Of a DNA stretch of 64,000 nucleotides, positions 17,387-25,273 are shown one piece after another. How positions within the stretch are numbered: the first letter of the stretch is position 1; every line of letters starts with the position of its first letter. This DNA comes from Polaribacter atrinae (GTDB taxonomy: Bacteria > Bacteroidota > Bacteroidia > Flavobacteriales > Flavobacteriaceae). The notes beneath the pieces are model-generated. The model was given only the letters and a program-made list of their open reading frames with translations, searched no databases and had not been told where the DNA came from. Location: positions 2,602,501 through 2,666,500 of the forward strand of contig NZ_CP150660.1 in assembly GCF_038023995.1 (NCBI RefSeq), given 5' to 3'. Both the position numbers and the translations under genes were made by a program.

Positions 17387-18544
17387 ATGCCTTTTTATCA
17401 CAAATTAGGAACAATTCCACCTAAAAGACACACCCAGTTTCGTAAAAAAGACGGAAGCTTATATTACGAGCAATTGTTTGGTACCATTGGTTTCGACGGA
17501 ATGTCTACCAATTCGTATCACGAGCACAGACCAACAATGGTTAAGCATATTGGTAAACAATATTCTGTAAAACCAAAAATTGCAAAATCTAATAATATTC
17601 AATCGTATCGTTTTCGTGGATTTCAAGTGCCGCTAGAAAACGATTATCTAGAAAGTAGAAAAATTGTTTTAACTAATGCTGATTGTAATATTATTTTATC
17701 GGCACCAAAAAAATCTACCACAGCATATTTTTATAAAAACACAGATGCAGATGAGGTGATTTTTATCCATAAAGGAACCGGAAAATTAAGAACACATCTT
17801 GGTAACATCAACTTTAAATACGGAGATTATTTAGTAATTCCACGTGGAATTATTTACAAATTAGACTTCGATGATGAGAATAACAGACTTTTTATTGTAG
17901 AATCTTATTCACCTGTCTACACTCCAAAAAGATATAGAAATTACTTTGGTCAATTGTTAGAACACTCACCTTTTTGTGAGCGAGATTTAAGAAGACCCCA
18001 AGAGTTAGAAACCTATAATGAGTTAGGCGATTTTCTTATCAAAGTAAAAAAACAAGGCGAAATTATAGAAATGACCTACGCTTCACATCCTTTTGATGTG
18101 GTGGGTTACGACGGTTATAATTTTCCGTATGCATTTTCAATTCACGATTTTGAACCCATCACAGGTCGTATTCATCAGCCACCGCCAGTGCATCAAACTT
18201 TCGAGACAAATGCATTTGTAATTTGTAGTTTTGTACCCCGTTTGTACGATTATCACCCCAATTCAATTCCTGCGCCATACAATCACAGTAACATAGATTC
18301 AGACGAGGTTTTGTATTATGTAGATGGTGATTTTATGAGTAGAAACGATATCGATCAAGGACATATTTCTTTGCATCCAGCCGGAATTCCTCATGGTCCA
18401 CACCCAGGAACTACAGAAAAAAGTATCGGAAAAACAAAAACGGAAGAATTGGCAGTTATGGTAGACACTTTTAAACCTTTAATGGTTACAGAAGAAGCTA
18501 TGAAAATTGCCGATGAAGAGTATTATAAATCGTGGTTGGAGTAA
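17387..18544 (+). CDS. hmgA: Homogentisate 1,2-dioxygenase
   Basis: Opens the ring of homogentisate to maleylacetoacetate in tyrosine breakdown, using Fe(II). The 385-residue protein has the cupin-like N-terminal region (YFYKNTDADEVIFIHKGTG) and the C-terminal iron site with LHPAGIPHGPHPGT. It matches the shorter bacterial form of the family. It lies before the HPPD gene, whose product supplies its substrate; the later enzymes (maleylacetoacetate isomerase, fumarylacetoacetase) are not in this window. Confidence 0.93.
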   Translation: MPFYHKLGTIPPKRHTQFRKKDGSLYYEQLFGTIGFDGMSTNSYHEHRPTMVKHIGKQYSVKPKIAKSNNIQSYRFRGFQVPLENDYLESRKIVLTNADCNIILSAPKKSTTAYFYKNTDADEVIFIHKGTGKLRTHLGNINFKYGDYLVIPRGIIYKLDFDDENNRLFIVESYSPVYTPKRYRNYFGQLLEHSPFCERDLRRPQELETYNELGDFLIKVKKQGEIIEMTYASHPFDVVGYDGYNFPYAFSIHDFEPITGRIHQPPPVHQTFETNAFVICSFVPRLYDYHPNSIPAPYNHSNIDSDEVLYYVDGDFMSRNDIDQGHISLHPAGIPHGPHPGTTEKSIGKTKTEELAVMVDTFKPLMVTEEAMKIADEEYYKSWLE

Positions 18545-18579
18545 ATAGAAAGGAGAAGCAAGAAGCAAGAAAAGAGATT

Positions 18580-18904
18580 ATGACCATTAGAAAAAGACAT
18601 AATTATAAGAATTTAAAGATTTGGTTTAATTTCTCAAATTAGTAGATGTTCAGTTTCTATTCCAAGTAATATTGCAGAAGGATCATCGAGAACAGATAAA
18701 TCTTTTTCTCGCTTTATTGCTATCGCTTTAGGTTCTTCTTTCGAGCTCAAAACTCAATTAATAATAGCTTGTAACAGAAATTATATAAATAAAGAACAAT
18801 TAACAAAGGTTGAAGCAAAAATTCAAGAATTTCAAAAAAAGACAATGGGTTTCAAAATAAGCTCTCAAAGTCTTTTTTCTTTGTTCTATAAAACATACAG
18901 ATGA
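18580..18904 (+). pseudogene. Decayed four-helix bundle (23S rRNA intervening sequence/S23) protein
   Basis: The start MTIRKRHNYKNLKIW matches the usual N-terminus of this family, but the frame then stops. From about 18632 another frame reads ISQISRCSVSIPSNIAEGSS and continues through FELKTQLIIACNRNY to a TGA at 18902-18904. About 25-30 internal codons are missing, and the join occurs in AGATTTGG, which can be read in both frames (K-I-W or R-F-G), suggesting a deletion by short homology. The terminal TGA overlaps the ATG of the HPPD gene. The product is not functional as sequenced. Confidence 0.85.
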
Positions 18905-20064
18905 GTAAAAAAGATATAAAATCAATAAACTACGGTTTAGAAAAAATATTTGAAGGAGCACAAGATTTCCTTCCACTTTTAGGAACAGATTATGTAGAGT
19001 TTTACGTTGGTAACGCAAAACAAGCAGCACATTTTTATAAAACAGCTTTTGGTTTTCAATCTCACGCATATCGCGGATTAGAAACGGGTTCTAAAGATTC
19101 GGTGAGTTATGTGTTAAAACAAGACAAAATTAAGTTGATGTTAACAACGCCCCTTAATAGCAAATCGCCAATTAATGACCATATTGTAAAACATGGCGAT
19201 GGTGTAAAAATTGTAGCACTTTGGGTCGAAGATGCAAGAAAAGCATATGAAGAAACCACAAAACGTGGCGCAAAATCTTACATGGAACCAACGGTAGAAA
19301 CAGATGAGTACGGAGAAGTGGTAAGAGCCGGAATATACACCTACGGAGAAACGGTACATATGTTTGTAGAACGTAAAAACTATAACGGTGCATTTTTACC
19401 AGGTTTTCAAAAATGGGAATCCGATTACAATCCGCCAACTGCGGGTTTAAAATATATAGATCACATGGTAGGTAATGTTGGTTGGAACCAAATGAATACG
19501 TGGGTGAAATTTTATGAAGATGTTATGGGGTTTGTCAATTTTTTATCTTTTGATGATAAACAGATTCATACTGAATATTCAGCATTAATGAGTAAGGTAA
19601 TGTCTAATGGAAACGGGCGTATAAAATTCCCCATAAACGAACCAGCAGAAGGAAAAAAACGTTCTCAAATAGAAGAATATTTAGATTTTTATGAAGGTGC
19701 AGGTGTGCAACATATTGCCGTTGCAACAGATGATATTATTAAAACAGTTTCGCAATTAAAAGCAAACGGAGTAGAATTTTTATCAACTCCGCCAGATGAA
19801 TATTATAGATCTGTTCCAGGAAGATTAGAAGAATTCAGCCATGAGTTAAAAGAAGATATCGAAAAACTAAAAGGTTTAGGTATTATGATTGATGCTGATG
19901 AAGAAGGATATTTGTTGCAAATTTTCACAAAACCAATTGAAGATAGACCAACCTTGTTTTTCGAAATTATACAAAGAATGGGTGCAAAAGGTTTTGGAGC
20001 AGGAAACTTTAAAGCTTTGTTTGAATCTATAGAAAGAGAGCAAGCTAAAAGAGGGACTTTGTAA
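18901..20064 (+). CDS. hppD: 4-hydroxyphenylpyruvate dioxygenase
   Basis: Converts 4-hydroxyphenylpyruvate to homogentisate, the step before hmgA. Two VOC domains are visible: an N-terminal structural copy (about 22-165) and a C-terminal catalytic copy (about 180-345) with iron ligands in YIDHMVGNV, VQHIAVATDDI and the terminal FFEIIQRMG. The C-terminal GAKGFGAGNFKALFESIE is the hallmark helix that closes the active site. Its 387-residue length is normal. The ATG overlaps the TGA of the upstream S23 pseudogene frame. Confidence 0.96.
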   Translation: MSKKDIKSINYGLEKIFEGAQDFLPLLGTDYVEFYVGNAKQAAHFYKTAFGFQSHAYRGLETGSKDSVSYVLKQDKIKLMLTTPLNSKSPINDHIVKHGDGVKIVALWVEDARKAYEETTKRGAKSYMEPTVETDEYGEVVRAGIYTYGETVHMFVERKNYNGAFLPGFQKWESDYNPPTAGLKYIDHMVGNVGWNQMNTWVKFYEDVMGFVNFLSFDDKQIHTEYSALMSKVMSNGNGRIKFPINEPAEGKKRSQIEEYLDFYEGAGVQHIAVATDDIIKTVSQLKANGVEFLSTPPDEYYRSVPGRLEEFSHELKEDIEKLKGLGIMIDADEEGYLLQIFTKPIEDRPTLFFEIIQRMGAKGFGAGNFKALFESIEREQAKRGTL

Positions 20065-20086
20065 GAAGAAACAAGCTAAAAAGGAG

Positions 20087-20125
20087 CCAAGAATCAAGAT
20101 TTATTACCTTAGTTCTTGGTTTTTT
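20087..20125 (+). terminator. Terminator after hppD
   Basis: The arms CCAAGAA and TTCTTGG, extended by weaker pairs, are followed by a T-run. Confidence 0.65.
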
Positions 20126-20251
20126 ATTTTAATAAAACTTCAATAAAAAAGTGAAATAATCTTTAATTTTTACATTAAATTGCATACATAAACTCCAAAA
20201 ATCAAAAAATTCTTGTTTCTTGGGACTAATTATCTTGATTCTTAAAAAAAT

Positions 20252-21169
20252 ATGAACAGAGACGAAATTTTAAAAGCAATAGAAGAAAAGTATGATAAAT
20301 TAGGAGTTCCTGTAGATTCTATGTTAGAGGGCTTGTTATGGAGTACACCAATTACCTATTGGGATTATATTCAAACAGATGCACTTTTAGGTTTGCAAAC
20401 ACCAAGAACCACACAGCCAGATGAGATGGTTTTTATCATGTATCATCAAGTAAATGAGTTGTTATTTAAAATGATTTTGTGGGAAATTGATCAGGTTGCA
20501 AAAACAATTGAAGTTACGGCAGATAAATTTTCTTTGCATTTAGGTAGAATTAGCCGTTATTTTGATATGTTGTGTAGTTCTTTTAATGTCATGGCAGATG
20601 GAATGGAGAAAGAACAGTATTTAAAATTCAGAAACACTTTAACGCCTGCAAGTGGATTTCAAAGTGCACAATACCGTAAAATAGAATTTGCATCCACAGA
20701 ATTAATTAATTTAATAGATGTACGTTTTAGAGATGATATCGATAGAAATTCTTCATTTAAAAATGCCTACAACCATTTGTATTGGCAAGCTGCAGGTAAA
20801 AATTATACAACCGGACAAAAATCTACCTTATTAAACCTTTTTGAACAAAAATATATGGGCGATTTTATCGATTTTATGGAAGATTATAATGATATTAATT
20901 TGTCTTTAAAATTTAAACAGTTACCCAAAGAAGTCCAAGAAAATAAAGCCTTAATTAAAGCCATGCGTCATTATGATTATACGGTAAATGTAAAATGGGT
21001 AATGGCACATTATAATGCAGCAGCAAAATATATTGGTGGCAAAGAGAAAGATTTAGAGGCAACAGGTGGTAGTAGTTGGCGTAAGTATATGCACCCAAAA
21101 TACCAACGAAGAATTTTTTATCCGTATTTATGGAGTGAAGAAGAATTGAAAAATTGGGGAACATTTTAA
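20252..21169 (+). CDS. kynA: Tryptophan 2,3-dioxygenase
   Basis: A haem enzyme that opens the indole ring of tryptophan to N-formylkynurenine. Visible family motifs are FIMYHQVNELLFKMILWE (about 52-69), FRNTLTPASGFQSAQYRKIE (about 126-145), and the haem-ligand region VMAHYNAAAKYIGG (about 250-263). The C-terminus (SWRKYMHPKYQRRIFYPYLW) is typical of the Bacteroidota version. The 305-residue length is slightly above the E. coli-class size. It follows the tyrosine-degradation genes after its own promoter-sized gap of 187 bases. Confidence 0.95.
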   Translation: MNRDEILKAIEEKYDKLGVPVDSMLEGLLWSTPITYWDYIQTDALLGLQTPRTTQPDEMVFIMYHQVNELLFKMILWEIDQVAKTIEVTADKFSLHLGRISRYFDMLCSSFNVMADGMEKEQYLKFRNTLTPASGFQSAQYRKIEFASTELINLIDVRFRDDIDRNSSFKNAYNHLYWQAAGKNYTTGQKSTLLNLFEQKYMGDFIDFMEDYNDINLSLKFKQLPKEVQENKALIKAMRHYDYTVNVKWVMAHYNAAAKYIGGKEKDLEATGGSSWRKYMHPKYQRRIFYPYLWSEEELKNWGTF

Positions 21170-21256
21170 GTCCATTTATTACTTAGAGAGACATTTTTAA
21201 ATAGTTAACAAGTAGCTTTTTATCGTTTTGGAACGGTAATTGTCATTACTTTTTTA

Positions 21257-21264
21257 TAAGTTTG
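21257..21264 (+). promoter_or_regulatory. Possible -7 box close to the DUF3108 start
   Basis: TAAGTTTG matches TAnnTTTG and ends six bases before ATG 21271. If used, the message would be almost leaderless. Confidence 0.35.
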
Positions 21265-21270
21265 ATTTTT

Positions 21271-22041
21271 ATGAGAAAATTTACCCTATTATTTTTTGCC
21301 TTTCTTTTTTTGACAACGGCTAATAGTCAAGAAAATTTAGATGCTTTTAAAAGCGGAGAGCTGTTGCGTTATAAAATGAGTTACAGTGGTTTTTTAAGAG
21401 CTGGAACTGCAGTTTTAGAAGTTAATGAAAAAGAACTTCATGGTAAAACTGTTTATTATACCAAAGGAACTGGTTGGACTTCTGGCATGATCAAATGGTT
21501 TTTTGAAGTAGATGATGTCTATGAATCTTATTTTGATAAAGATTCTGTGAAACCCTATCTTTTTAAAAGAAAAATTGATGAAGGCGGTTATAAAAAGCAT
21601 CGAATTACTTCTTTTAATTACAATACTAATAAAGCCTATGTTCAGGATTTTACCGTTCAAAAAGATACTTCAGTAGCATTTTCTAAAGTACAAGACATAC
21701 TTTCATCTTTTTACTATTTAAGAAATAAAGATGTTACAGGTATGAAAGTGGGAGAGGAAATTGCTATCGATATGTTTTTAGATTCTCAAATTTATCCTTT
21801 TAAATTACGTTTTTTAGGAACAGAAACTTTAAAAACTAAATTCGGAAAAGTAAATACTTTAATTTTTAGACCTTTGGTGCAGTCGGGTAGAGTTTTTAAA
21901 GCACAAGAAAGTGTTACCCTTTGGATAACTGCAGATGCAAATAAAATACCAATTAAAATAAAAGCAGATTTGGCTGTTGGCTCTTTAAGGGCTGAATTAG
22001 AGTCTTATAAGGGGTTGGCAAACCCTTTCATTAAAAATTAA
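21271..22041 (+). CDS. DUF3108 domain secreted protein
   Basis: A 256-residue exported protein. I place the start at ATG 21271 (MRKFTLLFFAFLFLTTANSQ), three codons into the open frame, because it gives a normal signal peptide with cleavage near Ala16-Ser18. The rest is a single DUF3108 beta-rich domain beginning AFKSGELLRYKMSYSGFLRA and including the family-typical FKLRFLGTETLKTKFGKVNT. Function unknown, probably periplasmic. In related genomes it is commonly followed, as here, by an M23 peptidase gene. Confidence 0.88.
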   Translation: MRKFTLLFFAFLFLTTANSQENLDAFKSGELLRYKMSYSGFLRAGTAVLEVNEKELHGKTVYYTKGTGWTSGMIKWFFEVDDVYESYFDKDSVKPYLFKRKIDEGGYKKHRITSFNYNTNKAYVQDFTVQKDTSVAFSKVQDILSSFYYLRNKDVTGMKVGEEIAIDMFLDSQIYPFKLRFLGTETLKTKFGKVNTLIFRPLVQSGRVFKAQESVTLWITADANKIPIKIKADLAVGSLRAELESYKGLANPFIKN

Positions 22042-22108
22042 GTAATTTTTAACGAAACCGTTATCGGAACTTCATTAAGATAGCAGCCTCAGAAATATTT
22101 TTTATTTG

Positions 22109-22116
22109 TACTTTTG
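22109..22116 (+). promoter_or_regulatory. -7 box of the M23 lipoprotein-pgi unit
   Basis: TACTTTTG matches TAnnTTTG, 25 bases before the TTG start at 22142. Confidence 0.55.
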
Positions 22117-22141
22117 AAATTACATTCAATAGCACTTATTC

Positions 22142-23410
22142 TTGAGAAAAATAATCCTCCTTTTAGTCTTAATTACCTCTATATCATCTTGTAAGAAAGA
22201 AGTTGAGAAAACCGTTACACCTCCTAAGAAAATAAAACCTAAACCCGTTTTTAAATATGGGTATAATACGGATGATTATACATTAATTCAAGACACTATT
22301 AGAAGTGGAGAAAGTTTTGGAGAAATTTTAGATAGACACCATGTAGGGTATCCTAAAATTAACGAAATATCTACCTCAATAAGAGAAGAGTTTGATGTTA
22401 GAAGATTAAGAGCAGGGAAACCTTACTTAATTTTATCTAGTAAAGATACTTTAGAAGAAGCTAAGGTTTTTATTTATAAAAATAGTGTAATAAATGCTAC
22501 AGTAATTGATTTTAAAGATTCAATAATTAAAACGCATGTTTATGAGCAGCCTATAAAAACTGTAGAGAGAATTGTAGAAGGAGTAATTTATTCTAACCTG
22601 TCTAATACAATGGATAGTCTGCATTTATCACCAAGTTTAACGTATGCTGTTGCAGATATTTATGCTTGGACTTTAGATTTTTATAAACTTCAAAAAGGAG
22701 ATTCATTCAAACTTGTTTTTGAAGAGAAATTTATTAAAGATTCTCTTTTTGCTGGATATGGAAATATTAAATCGGCTGTTTTTAGCCATAATGGAACAAG
22801 TTTACTAGCTTTTAGATATGTGTCTGACTCTAAATTAGGGATTCCTGAATATTATGATGAGAATGGAAATATGTTGCGTAGTCAGTTTTTAAAATCCCCT
22901 ATAAAATTTCAATATAGAATATCATCAAGATATAATTTAAGAAGACGAATTGCCTATTATGGTAATAAAATTAAACCACATAAAGGTACCGATTTTGCAG
23001 CAAAAATAGGAACACCAATTTTAGCAACAGCAAGTGGAACTGTTGTAGAATCTACAAGAAGAGGTGGTAATGGTAAGTTTGTTAAAATTCAGCACAATAG
23101 TACATATTCAACCCAATATTTACATATGAGAAATCAGAATGTAAAGAAAGGTCAGTATGTAAAACAAGGAGACGTTATTGGTTATGTGGGTATGACAGGA
23201 AATACTGGTGGACCGCATGTTTGCTATCGTTTTTGGAAACATGGTAAACAAGTGGATCCATTTAAAGAAAAATTACCTTCTGCAGAGCCTTTAAAGAAAA
23301 CTTTATTACCTGAATATTTAGAGTTCATTAAACCGCTTAAATATCAATTAGAAAATAAAATTCTTCCGGTTAAAGAACCAGAAGTTATAGAAAGAATAGC
23401 ACAAAATTAA
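22142..23410 (+). CDS. M23 family lipoprotein with altered zinc site
   Basis: A 422-residue lipoprotein (signal MRKIILLLVLITSISSC, Cys at about 17) with an N-terminal OapA/LysM-like region (about 45-190) and a C-terminal LytM domain (about 270-385). The first zinc motif is intact (HKGTDFAAKIGTPI), but the second reads GPHVCYRFW, where active enzymes have HxH: the second His is Cys. It may bind zinc through Cys or be an inactive activator-type LytM protein. The start codon is TTG. pgi begins seven bases after its stop. Confidence 0.85.
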   Translation: MRKIILLLVLITSISSCKKEVEKTVTPPKKIKPKPVFKYGYNTDDYTLIQDTIRSGESFGEILDRHHVGYPKINEISTSIREEFDVRRLRAGKPYLILSSKDTLEEAKVFIYKNSVINATVIDFKDSIIKTHVYEQPIKTVERIVEGVIYSNLSNTMDSLHLSPSLTYAVADIYAWTLDFYKLQKGDSFKLVFEEKFIKDSLFAGYGNIKSAVFSHNGTSLLAFRYVSDSKLGIPEYYDENGNMLRSQFLKSPIKFQYRISSRYNLRRRIAYYGNKIKPHKGTDFAAKIGTPILATASGTVVESTRRGGNGKFVKIQHNSTYSTQYLHMRNQNVKKGQYVKQGDVIGYVGMTGNTGGPHVCYRFWKHGKQVDPFKEKLPSAEPLKKTLLPEYLEFIKPLKYQLENKILPVKEPEVIERIAQN

Positions 23411-23416
23411 AATAAA

Positions 23417-24985
23417 ATGGCTTTAAAAAACATCAATCCAACTACAACAAATGCTTGGAAAGCATTAACAAATCATTTTAATGATATTAAAGATATCAGT
23501 ATAAAAGAATTAGATAAAGAAACAAATAGAAAAGAAGATTTTTCTTTAAAATTTGATGATTTATTAGTAGATTTTTCTAAAAATAGAGTCACCCAAGAAA
23601 CGATTAACCTATTAGTAGAGTTAGCAAAAGAGGTAGATCTAAAAGATGCAATTGATAAGCAATATGCAGGTGAAGTAATTAATGTTACAGAAGGAAGAGA
23701 AGTTTTACATACGGCATTAAGAAGTACTTCTGATGAACCTATTTTAGTAGAAGGAAAAAATATTAAACCACAAATACAAGCAGCTTTAAGAAAAATAAAA
23801 AGTTTTTCTAACAAAGTTATTTCTGGTAAATGGAAAGGGTATACAGGTAAATCTATTACAGATATTGTTAATATAGGTATCGGAGGGTCTGATTTAGGAC
23901 CAGATATGGTTGTAGAATCTTTAAAGTTTTATAAAAACCAATTAACAACACATTTTGTTTCTAATGTAGATGGAGATCATGTTTCTGAAGTTATGAAAAC
24001 TTTAAATCCAGAAACTACTTTATTTGTAATTGTTTCTAAAACATTTACAACCCAAGAAACGATTACAAATGCAGAAACACTTAAAAACTGGTTTTTAAAA
24101 TCGGCAACTATTTTTGATATCCCAAAACATTTCGTAGCGGTTTCTACAAATTTAGAAGCAGTAGATAATTTTGGAATTGATAAGAGTAACGTTTTTCCGA
24201 TGTGGAATTGGGTTGGTGGTCGTTTTTCACTTTGGTCTGGAGTTGGTTTGTCTATTAGTTTATCTGTAGGATATGATAATTATAAGCAACTTTTAGAAGG
24301 AGCAGAAGAAATGGATCTTCATTATAAAAATGAGGATTTCGATAAAAATATTCCAGTAATTTTAGCATTGTTAAGTGTTTGGTATAATAATTTTTATGGT
24401 GCAGAAACAGAAGCAGTTTTACCATATTCTCAGTATTTAGCAAAACTTCCTGCGTATTTGCAACAAGCTATTATGGAAAGTAATGGTAAAGGTGTAGATA
24501 GAAGTGGTGAAAAAGTAAGTTACCAAACAGGTACGATTGTTTGGGGAAGTACAGGTACAAATATGCAGCATGCTTTTATGCAATTAGTGCACCAAGGAAC
24601 TAAATTAATTCCTGCAGATTTTATTGGTTGCAAAGAATCTTTATACGGTTTAACAGATCATCATAAAAAATTAATGTCTAATTACTACGGACAAATGGAT
24701 GCATTAGCTTTTGGTAAAACAAAAGAAGAAGTGCATTTAGAATTAAAGTTTTCTGGTGATGAAGATAAAATTGCAAAATTATTACCTTTTAAAGTTTTTG
24801 AAGGAAACAGACCAAGTAACGCAATTCTTTTCGATAAATTAACACCTCGTTCTTTAGGGAAACTGATAGCAATGTATGAACATAAAATTTTTACTCAAGG
24901 AATTTTATGGAATATCTATAGTTATGACCAATTTGGTGTAGAATTAGGGAAAGAAATGGCTAAGAAATTATTGAATAATTCTTAA
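23417..24985 (+). CDS. pgi: Glucose-6-phosphate isomerase
   Basis: Interconverts glucose 6-phosphate and fructose 6-phosphate. The 522-residue protein has both SIS-type domains; family signatures VGGRFSLWSGVGLSISL (about 266-282) and the C-terminal GILWNIYSYDQFGVELGKEM (about 494-513) are complete. The catalytic Glu region (AIMESNGKGVDR) is present. It sits seven bases behind an M23 lipoprotein gene, so it may be co-transcribed with it, and ends in a perfect hairpin. Confidence 0.97.
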   Translation: MALKNINPTTTNAWKALTNHFNDIKDISIKELDKETNRKEDFSLKFDDLLVDFSKNRVTQETINLLVELAKEVDLKDAIDKQYAGEVINVTEGREVLHTALRSTSDEPILVEGKNIKPQIQAALRKIKSFSNKVISGKWKGYTGKSITDIVNIGIGGSDLGPDMVVESLKFYKNQLTTHFVSNVDGDHVSEVMKTLNPETTLFVIVSKTFTTQETITNAETLKNWFLKSATIFDIPKHFVAVSTNLEAVDNFGIDKSNVFPMWNWVGGRFSLWSGVGLSISLSVGYDNYKQLLEGAEEMDLHYKNEDFDKNIPVILALLSVWYNNFYGAETEAVLPYSQYLAKLPAYLQQAIMESNGKGVDRSGEKVSYQTGTIVWGSTGTNMQHAFMQLVHQGTKLIPADFIGCKESLYGLTDHHKKLMSNYYGQMDALAFGKTKEEVHLELKFSGDEDKIAKLLPFKVFEGNRPSNAILFDKLTPRSLGKLIAMYEHKIFTQGILWNIYSYDQFGVELGKEMAKKLLNNS

Positions 24986-25008
24986 AAATATATTTTCATA
25001 AAATTTAT

Positions 25009-25048
25009 AATACACAATAACCCGCCTCATGGCGGGTTATTGTGTATT
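25009..25048. terminator. Perfect 18-bp hairpin after pgi
   Basis: AATACACAATAACCCGCC and its exact complement surround a TCAT loop. The GC-rich core is unusual for this genome. There is no long T-run, but it is the only transcription-stop candidate in the gap. Confidence 0.75.
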
Positions 25049-25198
25049 TAGAATATAGGTTTCAATTTTTTTGTCGTTTCACTAAAATGTTAAATATTTA
25101 GTAACTTTAAATAAAGAGTCTAATTTGTTGTAATAGTATAGTTTTCAGTTAAGAAAGTTTAGTTTTATTGCCTAAGGTGTCTTAAATTTTTGTTAAAG

Positions 25199-25220
25199 CT
25201 TAACATTAACTTAACATTAA
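25199..25220 (+). promoter_or_regulatory. Tandem 11-bp direct repeat (Pho-box-like operator) before the TonB receptor
   Basis: CTTAACATTAA is repeated twice with no gap, so each copy lies on the same face of the helix. It ends 16 bases before a -7-like GAATTTTG (25237-25244), the position where an activator would replace a -33 element. Tandem 11-bp repeats, including the TTAACA half-site, are the layout of PhoB/PhoP operators in other bacteria. The regulator is inferred, not shown. Confidence 0.5.
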
Positions 25221-25273
25221 ACGTCTGTAAAAAGAGGAATTTTGCAGAACATTTAATAATATAAAATTAAACA

